Shown here in pieces: positions 41,945 to 51,257 of a DNA stretch of 58,771 nt (its first letter is position 1; each line of letters opens with the position of its first letter). The notes under the pieces were generated by a model that was given only the letters and a program-made list of their open reading frames with translations, made no database searches and was not told where the DNA came from. The translations under genes were made by a program, and so were the position numbers. Origin of the DNA: Bacteroidota bacterium (GTDB lineage: Bacteria > Bacteroidota > Bacteroidia > CAILMK01 > JAAYUY01); assembly GCA_018698135.1 (NCBI GenBank), contig JABINZ010000160.1, forward strand, positions 1 to 58,771. The letters are read 5' to 3'.

Positions 41945-43261
41945 TTATATTGCACCAAAAATTAATCCAGATATTGTTGCCATAATCACAACTAAAATAA
42001 CATACACAACTGTTTTTTGTGTTCCCATTACACCTCTAATCACCAGCATATTTGGCAAGGATAAAGAAGGGCCAGCAAGCAATAATGCAAGAGCAGGACC
42101 TTTACCCATACCAGCAGCAATTAAACCTTGAAGTATTGGAACTTCTGTTAGTGTAGCGAAATACATAAAAGCTCCAACAATGGATGCAAAGAAATTTGAA
42201 AATACAGAATTTCCTCCTACTAGCTTGGCAATCCATTCTGCCGGAATAACTCCGGCCATGGCTGTTTCATCATGTGTTGATCCTAATAGAAATCCAGCAA
42301 TTACAACTCCTATGGCAAGCATCGGTATAATCTGCTTGGCAAAATCCCAAGTTGATAAAGTCCATTCTTTATTTTCATCATCTTGTTTGTCAAAAAGTGT
42401 AATCATGCTCAATCCTGCAATAGCTACTACAATAGCTATTAAAGGACTTGATGAAACAAAAGCAGAAATTGCAGTAGCTATACCAGCCAGCAAAACCCAA
42501 TGCCATTTTATTTTCAGAATAAAAACTAGTGATAAGGAAAACAATAATGCAAAAACCGAAGTAATTAGCCACTTGTTTGTCCATAACCAAAACCAGCCAC
42601 CACTTGTGATTCCATCAGCAGGTTTGCCCCAATTTGCAAATACGAGAATAATGACTAAAACAAAGAAATGAAATGATGTTTGCCACATAGGGCGTTTTTC
42701 AGGCAAAGGTTTGATATGCATCTGTTCATCTGCTTTCACCTTCTCTTCTTTCTTGTAAATTAGAGACATAACAATACCAATAACAACTGCAAAAACTACA
42801 GCTCCAATAATTCGGGCTATTCCCATTTCAACGCCTAAAATTCTGGCTGTTAAAATAATTGCCAATATATTAATGGCTGGACCTGAATACAGGAATGCGA
42901 TTGCAGGACCTAAACCGGCACCGCGTTTATGAATACTGGAAAATAAAGGCAGTATAGTACAACTGCATACGGCCAAAATAGTTCCCGAAACACTAGCTAT
43001 TGAATAGGCAACCCACTTCTTAGCATTTGCACCAAAGTATTTTAATACCGAAGCCTGGCTAACAAAAACAGAAATTACACCTGCAATAAAAAAGGCAGGC
43101 AATAGGCATAAAATTACATGCTCGCGCGCATACCATTTTGCTAAATCGAGTGTAGCTGCAAACGCTTCCTGAAAACGCAAATTTTCAAGAGGAAGAAAAA
43201 ACACGAACAAAAAAACAATGATAATCCATGTAAGTATTTTAATTTCTTTTTTCCATTCCAT
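41945..43261 (-). CDS. DUF318-type permease (ArsP / SO_0444-like)
   Basis: A 438-residue polytopic membrane protein with the DUF318 signatures AVCSCTILPLFSSIHKRGAG, IAFLYSGPAINILAI and FATLTEVPILQGLIAAGMG. The family includes ArsP, which exports trivalent methyl and aromatic arsenicals, and putative Cu/Zn exporters. The CSC motif could bind a thiophilic metal. In this operon, with ArsM, export of methylated As(III) is the best guess. Confidence 0.83.
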   Translation of the reverse strand: MEWKKEIKILTWIIIVFLFVFFLPLENLRFQEAFAATLDLAKWYAREHVILCLLPAFFIAGVISVFVSQASVLKYFGANAKKWVAYSIASVSGTILAVCSCTILPLFSSIHKRGAGLGPAIAFLYSGPAINILAIILTARILGVEMGIARIIGAVVFAVVIGIVMSLIYKKEEKVKADEQMHIKPLPEKRPMWQTSFHFFVLVIILVFANWGKPADGITSGGWFWLWTNKWLITSVFALLFSLSLVFILKIKWHWVLLAGIATAISAFVSSSPLIAIVVAIAGLSMITLFDKQDDENKEWTLSTWDFAKQIIPMLAIGVVIAGFLLGSTHDETAMAGVIPAEWIAKLVGGNSVFSNFFASIVGAFMYFATLTEVPILQGLIAAGMGKGPALALLLAGPSLSLPNMLVIRGVMGTQKTVVYVILVVIMATISGLIFGAI

Positions 43262-43271
43262 TACCTCTGAT

Positions 43272-43973
43272 TTAAATAAAAAAGAAAAGGACCATATAAT
43301 ATATACCTACACCTATAAATAATACGGCAACCACTCGTCTGAACCATTTTTCAAATAGCTTCACTTTGTTGTAAAAATTACCAATACCTGATATTGTATA
43401 AGCTAATAAATAAGATATAATGATAACAGGTAGCCCAGTTGCAATAGCAAAAACGATGGGCAAATACAAGCCTTTTGCAGAAGTTATTGTAATAGGAATA
43501 AGCATTCCGAAAAACAAAACACCACTGTAGGGACAAAAAGCCAACGCAAATAAGATCCCAATAAACAAAACACTCCAGTATGAGTTTGTTCCTTTCTCTT
43601 CATATTTTTTTGTGAGTTTGCTAAAGCCCGGAAAATTGATTCGGATGATATCTAACATCAGGATGCCTATAATAATTAATAGTGGCCCTAGAAATTTCTC
43701 TCCATTTGATTGGAAAAAGCCTCCCAACTCAAACTGTGAAGCACCAAAAAAGAATAACAAGCCTAAGGATGTATAGGCTATGGCCCGACCTAAAGTATAG
43801 ATCAGACCACTGATAAATACTCTGTTTTTATTTTCCAGATCCTTGCTGATAAATGCAATAGCAGTAATATTTGTTGCTAACGGACATGGACTGATGGCCG
43901 TCATAATTCCCAACAAAAAGGCCGATAATAAAGGCAAATTTGCACTGGAAAACCATTCTTGAAGAAATTCCAT
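43272..43973 (-). CDS. CcdA/DsbD-like permease, ArsG family
   Basis: A 233-residue protein with six hydrophobic spans related to the cytochrome c biogenesis (CcdA/DsbD) transmembrane family. The paired cysteine sites are TAISPCPLATNI and ALAFCPYSGVLFFG. It matches the ArsG group, known from the arsEFG operon as an exporter of aromatic aminoarsenicals; thiol electron transfer across the membrane is the alternative. It lies directly after two ArsF-like genes (6-base gap). Confidence 0.8.
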   Translation of the reverse strand: MEFLQEWFSSANLPLLSAFLLGIMTAISPCPLATNITAIAFISKDLENKNRVFISGLIYTLGRAIAYTSLGLLFFFGASQFELGGFFQSNGEKFLGPLLIIIGILMLDIIRINFPGFSKLTKKYEEKGTNSYWSVLFIGILFALAFCPYSGVLFFGMLIPITITSAKGLYLPIVFAIATGLPVIIISYLLAYTISGIGNFYNKVKLFEKWFRRVVAVLFIGVGIYYMVLFFFI

Positions 43974-43979
43974 TTCAGA

Positions 43980-44399
43980 CTATTTTAATAATTCATCAAG
44001 TTTTTTCTTGAATTCTGCTATATACTTGGTTTCATTTTTTCCATTAGAAAAAGCAAAATTGGTCAGATTTAATTTCTCATAACCCACAGCTATTTTTTTC
44101 TCAATAAAAAGAGATGAGGAAATTACATTGAATTTTCTAGCAATTGCTTTGTTCTCGGCTTTATCAATATTGATTACCTCATAGGTAATCAGTCCTTTTT
44201 CAATTTCTTTAGCAAAATAAGTATCCAAGGTGGTCTTGGTATGCTTTTCAATTGAATTGCATGTAAAGCATCTTCTTTCACCATGAAAATAATATACTTT
44301 TAATTGAGGATTATCTCCTTTTTGCATAATAGCTGTATCCAAACTTTGGGAGGGGATACTCAATAAAATTGTAATAATACTGATGAGTAATAGTTGCAT
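43980..44399 (-). CDS. ArsF-like exported redox protein, copy 1
   Basis: A 139-residue protein with a signal peptide (about 1-18). The core YYFHGERRCFTCNSIEKHT holds a CxxC and is followed by YEVINIDKAENKAIARKFNV, a thioredoxin-like pattern. It matches the ArsF family, the nitrophenyl-arsenical nitroreductase subunit of arsEFG systems. A second, longer copy lies just upstream. Confidence 0.77.
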   Translation of the reverse strand: MQLLLISIITILLSIPSQSLDTAIMQKGDNPQLKVYYFHGERRCFTCNSIEKHTKTTLDTYFAKEIEKGLITYEVINIDKAENKAIARKFNVISSSLFIEKKIAVGYEKLNLTNFAFSNGKNETKYIAEFKKKLDELLK

Positions 44400-44417
44400 T
44401 TTGTTTTTGTTTATAGA

Positions 44418-44870
44418 TTATAAAACTTTTTCAATTTCCATTTTTATTGCCTCTCGTATTTTATCAGGATGAAGTTCAGCATTCATAAATGCCATTTCGG
44501 TTAGGTTGTAAATAGTTTCGTGATTATTAATTACAGTTCGCACGAATAAACCTGATCTTGTCACTTGAAATTCCTCAACCAAGGCCTCATTACCCGATTT
44601 ATCAAAATCAATTTCCATCACTTTGACTAATCCTTTTTTGATTTCTTCTTCATAGTTGATTCTTGTATAACCTTTTGCCACTCGAGCTACTGCTTTACAT
44701 GTAGCACATCTGCGCGTTCCATGAAAGTAATAAACCTCGGCTATATCAGCCTCGTTTACCGTTCCTTCACTTTGCACATAATTATCAGCCTCATGAGATG
44801 TTTTGTTTTTATCAGCTGGTGAACAAGAAAAAAGCAAAACAGCAAAACATATTATAAGTGTGTTTTTCAT
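44418..44870 (-). CDS. ArsF-like lipoprotein, copy 2
   Basis: A 150-residue paralogue with a lipoprotein signal (LLFSCSP, Cys16). The core YYFHGTRRCATCKAVARVA has the CxxC, then VMEIDFDKSGNEALVEEFQV. It is membrane-anchored whereas copy 1 appears cleaved or only signal-anchored. Two forms next to each other could work as a pair, as ArsE and ArsF are thought to do. Confidence 0.77.
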   Translation of the reverse strand: MKNTLIICFAVLLFSCSPADKNKTSHEADNYVQSEGTVNEADIAEVYYFHGTRRCATCKAVARVAKGYTRINYEEEIKKGLVKVMEIDFDKSGNEALVEEFQVTRSGLFVRTVINNHETIYNLTEMAFMNAELHPDKIREAIKMEIEKVL

Positions 44871-44880
44871 ATCGGTAAGC

Positions 44881-45135
44881 TTATATATTATCTTGAATTA
44901 TTTTCTTTAGTTCCTCCTTATTCGGAATTCGCCCGCTTAAAACTAACTTTTCGTTGATAACCAAGCCGGGGGTTTTCATCACGCCATAGTTCATTATTTT
45001 AATAATATCATCAACTAACAAAACCTCTGCTTTTACATTTAGTTCGGCAATGGCATTAATAGTTTCTTTCTCGAGCGTATGACATTTCGGACATCCAGTC
45101 CCTAAAATCTTAATATTTGTTCTTATTAGTTCCAT
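44881..45135 (-). CDS. small thioredoxin-family redox protein (TM0996/MTH895 type)
   Basis: An 84-residue cytosolic protein with ILGTGCPKCHTLEK (CxxC at the start of helix 1) and MKTPGLVINEKLVLSGRIP, typical of the small redox-active disulfide family. It is common in Bacteroidota ars operons and may reduce ArsC or fill the ArsE role; the latter is inference. Second gene after arsR, 24 bases downstream. Confidence 0.87.
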   Translation of the reverse strand: MELIRTNIKILGTGCPKCHTLEKETINAIAELNVKAEVLLVDDIIKIMNYGVMKTPGLVINEKLVLSGRIPNKEELKKIIQDNI

Positions 45136-45159
45136 TTAATTAATTATTTAAGTCTGTTT

Positions 45160-45462
45160 TTAGCAACTTATATTTCTATCTATAAATAAATTATCGATCA
45201 GTTTCTTGGCCTGCACCCAATTATCAGCATTAACACAATATTTGATTTTAGGCGGACTAATTTCACCTTGTATCAAGCCTGAGTCTTTTAATTCTTTTAA
45301 ATGCTGTGAAAGAGTTGAACGGGCAATTGGTAACTCTTCGAATATATCTCCACTATAACAACAAGATTGATTGGCTAATATCTCCATGATTTTCACTCTT
45401 GCAGGATGTCCCAATGCTTTGGCAAATCGGGCAAGCTTAATATGTTCATCTGAATAGTCCAT
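45160..45462 (-). CDS. arsR: ArsR-family metalloregulator
   Basis: A 100-residue winged-helix repressor. HTH region ARSTLSQHLKELKDSGLIQG; the N-terminal segment LANQSCCYSGDIFEELP has a Cys pair near the HTH that could sense As(III). First gene of the operon and probably autoregulated through the palindrome 8 bases upstream (45470-45494). As(III) binding would release it from DNA. Confidence 0.92.
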   Translation of the reverse strand: MDYSDEHIKLARFAKALGHPARVKIMEILANQSCCYSGDIFEELPIARSTLSQHLKELKDSGLIQGEISPPKIKYCVNADNWVQAKKLIDNLFIDRNISC

Positions 45463-45469
45463 TATATCA

Positions 45470-45502
45470 TTTCGTATTTCGCAAAATTACGAAACAAAGA
45501 TA
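45470..45502 (-). promoter_or_regulatory. ars operon promoter with probable ArsR operator
   Basis: On the minus strand the -7 box TATCTTTG (45502-45495) is a perfect TANNTTTG, with CTTG 21 bases upstream. Directly downstream lies TTTCGTA-N11-TACGAAA (45470-45476 and 45488-45494), an interrupted palindrome spanning the expected transcription start and ending 8 bases before arsR. The layout fits repression by ArsR. Confidence 0.6.
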
Positions 45503-45643
45503 AGGAGACAATTATTACATAAACAAGACATTTTTAATATTGTTATAAGACATTATGACAAGCTTTTCTGACATCAAATAATTGCCTATTTTTTGTAAAA
45601 CTAGAAACATTCTAATCACACAGCAAATCAAAAATTATTTGAT

Positions 45644-48600
45644 ATGATAGGTAAAGTTATTAGCTTTTCTCTGCAAAATAGATTGATCATTGGGATACTT
45701 ACTTTAGTTCTTATCAGCTGGGGTGTTTATAATTTTACAAATTTGCCAATAGATGCTGTTCCTGATATTACGAACAATCAGGTTCAGGTAATAACAACTT
45801 CACCAAGTCTAGCCCCTCAGGAAATTGAGCAGTTTATTACTTTTCCAGTTGAAACCTCAATGGCTAACCTACAAGATGTTACTGAAATACGGTCCATATC
45901 AAAATTTGGCCTCTCTGTAGTAACCATCGTATTTAAAGACAATGTTGATCCGTATTTAGCCAGACAATTGGTGAGTGAACAACTAAAAATCGCTGAATCT
46001 CAAATACCTGAAGGATATGGGACTCCGGAAATGATGCCAGTAACAACTGGTTTGGGAGAAATATATCAATACGTTATCGAAACGAAAAAAGGTTACGAAG
46101 ATGTTTACGATGCCATGGAAATAAGAACTATACAAGACTGGATTGTAAAAAGGCAGTTGGCAGGGATACCTGGAATTGTAGATATTAGCAGCTTTGGTGG
46201 TCTTGTTAAGCAATATGAAGTTTCTCTTAATCCACAGACACTTGTTGGGATGGATATTACCATTCATGAAATATTTGAGGCTCTGGAGAAAAATAACCAA
46301 AATTCAGGCGGAAGTTACATAGAGAAGGGATCGGAAGCTTACTATATTCGAGCAGAAGGTGTTATTGAAGATATTTCAGACATTGAAAATATTGTTGTTA
46401 AAAATATCAATGGATTGCCAATACTCATTCAGGATGTTGCCAAAGTCCAGATTTCAGCACCTCCCCGATTTGGTGCCATGACCAAAGATGGCAAAGGCGA
46501 AGCCGTTGGCGGAATAACCCTTATGCTTAAAGGTGCGAGCACTTCCAAAGCAATAAAAGATGTTAAGGAAAGAATTGATAGAATCCAAAGCACTCTTCCT
46601 GTAGGATTAGAGATTAAGCCTTACCTAGATCGTTCCATATTAATTAAGAAAACCATCCATACTGTTTCTAAAAACCTGGCAGAGGGTGGTTTGATTGTTA
46701 TCTTTATACTGATTCTTTTGTTGGGAAATCTAAGAGCTGGATTAATTGTAGCATCTGTAATTCCATTGTCCATGCTATTTGCCTTTTCGATGATGCGGAT
46801 TTTCGGAGTATCAGCTAACTTAATGAGTTTAGGAGCAATCGACTTTGGACTTATAGTGGATGGCTCAGTAATTATTGTAGAAGGAATTATTCACCAGATA
46901 TATCTGCAACACAAAAGCAAGTATTTAAGTCAAACCGATTTGGATATGTCCATACAGCAAGCTGGAAATAAGATTGGAAACTCTGCTGTATTTGGCGTCA
47001 TTATTATACTGATCGTTTATATTCCAATCCTGGCATTCTCTGGAATTGAGGGTAAAATGTTTAGACCAATGGCTCAAACTGTAAGTTTTGCTTTATTAGG
47101 GGCATTGCTTTTATCATTCACCTATGTTCCAATGATGTCTTCGCTTTTTCTAAACAAGAAACTCAAAACAAAAGCCACTCTTGCAGATAAAATTGTTGGA
47201 TTTTTACAGAGAAAACATGAGCCGGTTTTGCTTTTTGGTTTGAAAAGGAAAGGCTTAATGCTTGGCCTTGCCAGCATCATCATTGTTATTACTTTCTTTA
47301 TGTTTTCCAGAATGGGTGGAGAGTTTATACCAACTTTAGAAGAGGGAGATTTGGCAGCACAAATGACCTTAATTCCGGGTTCTTCTTTATCCCAAAGTAT
47401 TGCTTCCTCCACAAAAGCTGAAAAAATTCTACTGGATAATTTTCCAGAGGTCAAAACAGTTGTTTCAAAAATAGGTACTGCAGAAATCCCAACTGATCCA
47501 ATGTCTATTGAAGATGCAGATATCATGATAATATTAAAGGATAAAAAAGAATGGGTAAACGCTAAAACACGAGAAGAGCTGGTAGATAAAATGAAAGATA
47601 AGCTAAGTGTATTGCCTGGATTATCATTTGAATTTCAACAACCTATTCAATTACGCTTTAATGAACTGATGACAGGAATAAAAGCAGATGTTGCAGTTAA
47701 AATATATGGAGATGACTTGGATGAACTCTACAGATATGCAAATGAAACGGCAAGTATTATTCAAAACATTAAAGGAGCAGGCGATGTTAAAGTCGAACAA
47801 ATAATTGGTCTACCTCAACTTAGAGTGAAATACAATAGAGAACAATTGGCAAGATATGGCCTTAATATAAATGAAATAAATAAAATTATCAGAGCTGCTT
47901 TTGCTGGTGAATCTGCGGGCATGGTTTTCGAAGGTGAGCAGCGCTTTGATTTGGTAGTAAGATTGGATAAGAATTTCAGACAGGATATACAAAGCCTGGA
48001 AAGACTCCGAATTAATCCCCCAAAAGGTGAACTTATTCTTCTAGAACAAGTTGCTGATATCAGTATTGAAAATGGCCCTATGCAAATTTCAAGAGATAAT
48101 ACCAGACGAAGAATAACAGTTGGAATCAATGTTCGAGACAGAGATATTCAAAGTTTTATAGATGAAGTTGATGTAGAACTTAAACAGAATTTAAAACTAG
48201 CAGCAGGATATTACACAACCTATGGTGGACAATTTGAGAACTTACAATCTGCTAGAAGAAGTTCAATTATAGCAGTTCCCATTGCATTAGCTGCTATTTT
48301 TATTTTATTGTATTTTGCATTTAGTTCGCTTCGTCAAGCAGCAATGATTTTCACTGCCATTCCCTTATCTGCTGTGGGTGGAATTTGGGGATTGCTAATC
48401 AGGGGAATGCCTTTTAGTATTTCTGCAGGAGTAGGTTTTATTGCTCTTTTTGGTGTTGCAGTTCTAAATGGAATCGTACTTATTACCTATTACAACCAAT
48501 TAGAAAAAGAAGGAGAATCTGATATTTTTCAGCGTGTTGTAAAAGGAACTAAACTACGGTTAAGACCAGTGATAATGACGGCTACAGTTGCTGCACTTGG

Positions 48601-48763
48601 TTTCATACCAATGGCTTTATCAACAGCTCCAGGTGCTGAAGTACAAAAACCTTTGGCAACAGTAGTTATTGGAGGTTTAATAACTGCAACATTCCTCACA
48701 TTGGTTATCCTACCTCTCATTTATTTAATGTTTAATCGCGATAAAGTTCAAAAAGAGATATGA
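45644..48763 (+). CDS. CzcA/CusA-family heavy-metal RND efflux pump
   Basis: A 1039-residue inner membrane proton-driven pump of full length with twelve predicted helices. N-terminus NLPIDAVPDITNNQVQV and LAPQEIEQFITFPVE are standard for HME-RND proteins. The helix-4 motif is DFGLIVDGSVIIVEG, close to the DFGxIVDGAVVxVEN of CzcA-type divalent-metal pumps and unlike the GAMVDAAI type of CusA. So Zn, Co, Ni or Cd is more likely than Cu. It is divergent from arsR and forms an operon with the outer membrane and adaptor genes (4-base overlap with the next). Confidence 0.9.
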   Translation: MIGKVISFSLQNRLIIGILTLVLISWGVYNFTNLPIDAVPDITNNQVQVITTSPSLAPQEIEQFITFPVETSMANLQDVTEIRSISKFGLSVVTIVFKDNVDPYLARQLVSEQLKIAESQIPEGYGTPEMMPVTTGLGEIYQYVIETKKGYEDVYDAMEIRTIQDWIVKRQLAGIPGIVDISSFGGLVKQYEVSLNPQTLVGMDITIHEIFEALEKNNQNSGGSYIEKGSEAYYIRAEGVIEDISDIENIVVKNINGLPILIQDVAKVQISAPPRFGAMTKDGKGEAVGGITLMLKGASTSKAIKDVKERIDRIQSTLPVGLEIKPYLDRSILIKKTIHTVSKNLAEGGLIVIFILILLLGNLRAGLIVASVIPLSMLFAFSMMRIFGVSANLMSLGAIDFGLIVDGSVIIVEGIIHQIYLQHKSKYLSQTDLDMSIQQAGNKIGNSAVFGVIIILIVYIPILAFSGIEGKMFRPMAQTVSFALLGALLLSFTYVPMMSSLFLNKKLKTKATLADKIVGFLQRKHEPVLLFGLKRKGLMLGLASIIIVITFFMFSRMGGEFIPTLEEGDLAAQMTLIPGSSLSQSIASSTKAEKILLDNFPEVKTVVSKIGTAEIPTDPMSIEDADIMIILKDKKEWVNAKTREELVDKMKDKLSVLPGLSFEFQQPIQLRFNELMTGIKADVAVKIYGDDLDELYRYANETASIIQNIKGAGDVKVEQIIGLPQLRVKYNREQLARYGLNINEINKIIRAAFAGESAGMVFEGEQRFDLVVRLDKNFRQDIQSLERLRINPPKGELILLEQVADISIENGPMQISRDNTRRRITVGINVRDRDIQSFIDEVDVELKQNLKLAAGYYTTYGGQFENLQSARRSSIIAVPIALAAIFILLYFAFSSLRQAAMIFTAIPLSAVGGIWGLLIRGMPFSISAGVGFIALFGVAVLNGIVLITYYNQLEKEGESDIFQRVVKGTKLRLRPVIMTATVAALGFIPMALSTAPGAEVQKPLATVVIGGLITATFLTLVILPLIYLMFNRDKVQKEI

Positions 48764-49965
48764 TAAAAATTAACCACATACTGGTTTTGAGTAGCATTCT
48801 TTTTAGTTATCAACTCCTAGCTCAAAATACTTCTGATACAATACTTTTAAATGAAGATAAAACAATTGAGATTGCTTTTGAGAATAATCTGAAACTCAAA
48901 AACAGCAAACTATTGGTTCAAATTGAAAGGGAGAAAAAAGCTTTAGCTTTTGATTTACCAAAAACTCAAGTAAACCTTGATTATGGTCAACTAAACTCAA
49001 TAGTAAATGATCGTTTCATAGCTGTAAACCAAGAATTTGAGTTTCCTACAGTATATTACAGGGAATTGAAACTGGCAACTGAAACATCACAATTAGCTTT
49101 ACTAAAGAATAATCTTTTCGAAATGCAATTTAAAGCAGAAGTGCTTACTACATATGTAAAATGGCACTTTGCATATAGTGAGCTCAATTTAGCGAATGAT
49201 GAGTTAGTCTATTATCAGAAGTACAAAAAATCAATAAATGCAAAATATAACAGTGGAGAAATCAACTATTTAGCCAAATTGATGGCTGAAAGCAAACTTG
49301 GAGAACTCGAATTGAATCAACAAAGAAAAAGAGCTCTATTGGTTGAGGTAGAAAACGAACTAAAACAGCTACTTCAAATTCAGAATCCAATTGCACCTTT
49401 AGAAGGCAAAGTATTTAAGTTACCCTATGAAAGGTCTATCAGAAATGCATCTCCTCTAATGATTTCTCTTGCAAAGCAGGAACTGCTTGTTGAAGATAGA
49501 AAAACTAAGGCCATGAGATCCAAAATCAGTCCTGCTTTTTCTGTTGGTTATTTCAACCAAAGTATTGATCTCACAACAGCTTTCACAGGATGGCAATTTG
49601 GAGTAGGAATTCCATTATTCTTTTGGAGTCAAAAATCAGCATTAACTGTCGCTAAACTAAAATATGAAATTACTTCTAACACTCTTTCTGAAAAGGAATT
49701 AGCATACAAGTTACAGTTAAATTCTATGGAAACTAAATTAGACCAATTAGTTTTGGAATTAGGCTATTATGAAAGTCAGGCATTGCATCAGGCTCAAACA
49801 ATATTAGAGCATGCTGGTAAAAGTTTTGATGCAGGAAACATTAATTACTTAGAATATTTACAAGCAATTTCGAATTCATACAGTATACAAAACAGATACC
49901 TGATTGCACTTAATAAATATAATCAAGCTACTATTGAATTCAATTATTTAATCGACAATTTATAG
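48760..49965 (+). CDS. outer membrane efflux protein (TolC/CzcC family)
   Basis: A 401-residue exported protein (signal peptide 1-21, YQLLAQ) with long helical coiled-coil regions of the OEP fold, e.g. ALAFDLPKTQVNLDYGQ and NRYLIALNKYNQATIEFNYL at the C-terminus. It forms the outer membrane channel of the tripartite pump. It overlaps the pump gene by ATGA and precedes the adaptor by 3 bases. Confidence 0.88.
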   Translation: MIKINHILVLSSILFSYQLLAQNTSDTILLNEDKTIEIAFENNLKLKNSKLLVQIEREKKALAFDLPKTQVNLDYGQLNSIVNDRFIAVNQEFEFPTVYYRELKLATETSQLALLKNNLFEMQFKAEVLTTYVKWHFAYSELNLANDELVYYQKYKKSINAKYNSGEINYLAKLMAESKLGELELNQQRKRALLVEVENELKQLLQIQNPIAPLEGKVFKLPYERSIRNASPLMISLAKQELLVEDRKTKAMRSKISPAFSVGYFNQSIDLTTAFTGWQFGVGIPLFFWSQKSALTVAKLKYEITSNTLSEKELAYKLQLNSMETKLDQLVLELGYYESQALHQAQTILEHAGKSFDAGNINYLEYLQAISNSYSIQNRYLIALNKYNQATIEFNYLIDNL

Positions 49966-49968
49966 ATT

Positions 49969-51126
49969 ATGAATAAATTTTACATCTTACTAATCCCAGC
50001 ATTTTCTCTAGTATTTTTTGCTTCATGTAACAAGAATAATGAACCTGAAAATTTAGAAGCATTTGACTCAAATTCCAATGAAATTGTTTTTACAAAAGAG
50101 CAATTAAAAGAAGCAGGTATTGAGTTTGGTCAGATCGAAAAGAAGTTATTGTCATACGACATTAAAGCAAAAGGGAAGTTAACTGTTAGTCCAGAGAAAC
50201 ATGCATTTGTTAGCTCAATGATTGGTGCTCAGGTAAAAACCATATTTGTTGTCAAAGGATCCTATGTCTCAAAAGGCCAGGATTTGGCTAAGCTATCCCA
50301 TCCTGACATAATTGAACTACAGCAAAATTATTTAAATACAAAAAGTGCATTTGAACAGAAAGAAAAAGAATACCAAAGACAAAAAGTGTTAAAAACCGAC
50401 AATATTAACTCAGCAAAAGATTTTGAAGAAACAGAAAAAGAATACTTGTCGGCTCAGGCAAATTATTTTGGAAGCAAAGCAAAACTTGAACTTCTGCATA
50501 TTTCAATAAGCAATCTTAATAGTGGCATAATAGCAAAAGAGTTTGCTTTGAAAAGCCCAATAAACGGGTATATCAATGAAATTTTTATTACTAATGGTGC
50601 ATTTGCCGAAACCAATATGCCCTTGTTTGAAATTATGGATATCAGTAGTTTACTCATTGAGATTAGTGTTTTTGAAAAAGATATACTGAAGATTAAAAAA
50701 GGTCAGCGAATTACTTTTACACTGGCCAATGTTAAACATAATGAATTAGAGGCTAATGTAATTGCTATTGGAGGGTCAGTCGAACCAAATGCAAATGTGG
50801 TTAAAGTTTTAGCTGCCTTTGATAATCCCGACAAACAATTTATTCCTGGAATGTTTGTAGCAGCTTCCATTCATACTGATGAAAAACTATTTGATGCTTT
50901 ACCCGAAAGTGGAGTTATTCAAATAAACAGCAAGCATTTTATATACTATACAGAGTCAAGCAGCCATACTAATGATATTACTTTTAAACGTGCAGAGGTC
51001 AATATTGGTTTTAAAGAAGATGGTTTTATCGCAGTAACAGTAAATAGCAAGATTCCAAAGAATGCTCGAATAGTAACAAATGGAGGATATTTCATCAAAG
51101 CATCTGCCCTCAATTTGGAAGAATGA
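49969..51126 (+). CDS. periplasmic adaptor of the RND pump (CzcB/CusB family)
   Basis: A 385-residue membrane fusion lipoprotein (FFASCNKN, Cys19). Order of domains: barrel-sandwich half (MIGAQVKTIFVVKGSYVSKG), helical hairpin (about 110-160), lipoyl half (KSPINGYINEIFITNGAF), beta-barrel and membrane-proximal domain (GYFIKASALN). It links pump and channel. Last gene of the operon. Confidence 0.89.
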   Translation: MNKFYILLIPAFSLVFFASCNKNNEPENLEAFDSNSNEIVFTKEQLKEAGIEFGQIEKKLLSYDIKAKGKLTVSPEKHAFVSSMIGAQVKTIFVVKGSYVSKGQDLAKLSHPDIIELQQNYLNTKSAFEQKEKEYQRQKVLKTDNINSAKDFEETEKEYLSAQANYFGSKAKLELLHISISNLNSGIIAKEFALKSPINGYINEIFITNGAFAETNMPLFEIMDISSLLIEISVFEKDILKIKKGQRITFTLANVKHNELEANVIAIGGSVEPNANVVKVLAAFDNPDKQFIPGMFVAASIHTDEKLFDALPESGVIQINSKHFIYYTESSSHTNDITFKRAEVNIGFKEDGFIAVTVNSKIPKNARIVTNGGYFIKASALNLEE

Positions 51127-51168
51127 TTTGAGCCTCGCCTTATCCTTATTTAGATTTATTATAATTAA

Positions 51169-51209
51169 TTTGGTTTGTAACATATTCCTATTTACTTTTG
51201 AATAGGAAT
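51169..51209 (+). promoter_or_regulatory. promoter of the P460-like gene, inside a perfect hairpin
   Basis: TTTG at 51169-51172, a 20-base spacer and TACTTTTG at 51193-51200 match the Bacteroidota -33/-7 consensus. The -7 box is the loop of a perfect 9-bp inverted repeat, ATTCCTATT (51184-51192) and AATAGGAAT (51201-51209), which may be an operator. The gene starts 48 bases further on. Confidence 0.6.
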
Positions 51210-51257
51210 TACCCAGTCCTGTTACCATTTTATTTATAACCTTTTAAACCAATAAAA

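Noticed and set aside
45644-51126. Cus copper efflux system
   Set aside because: The pump motif matches CzcA-type divalent metal pumps; I found no CusF or copper-sensing regulator beside it.
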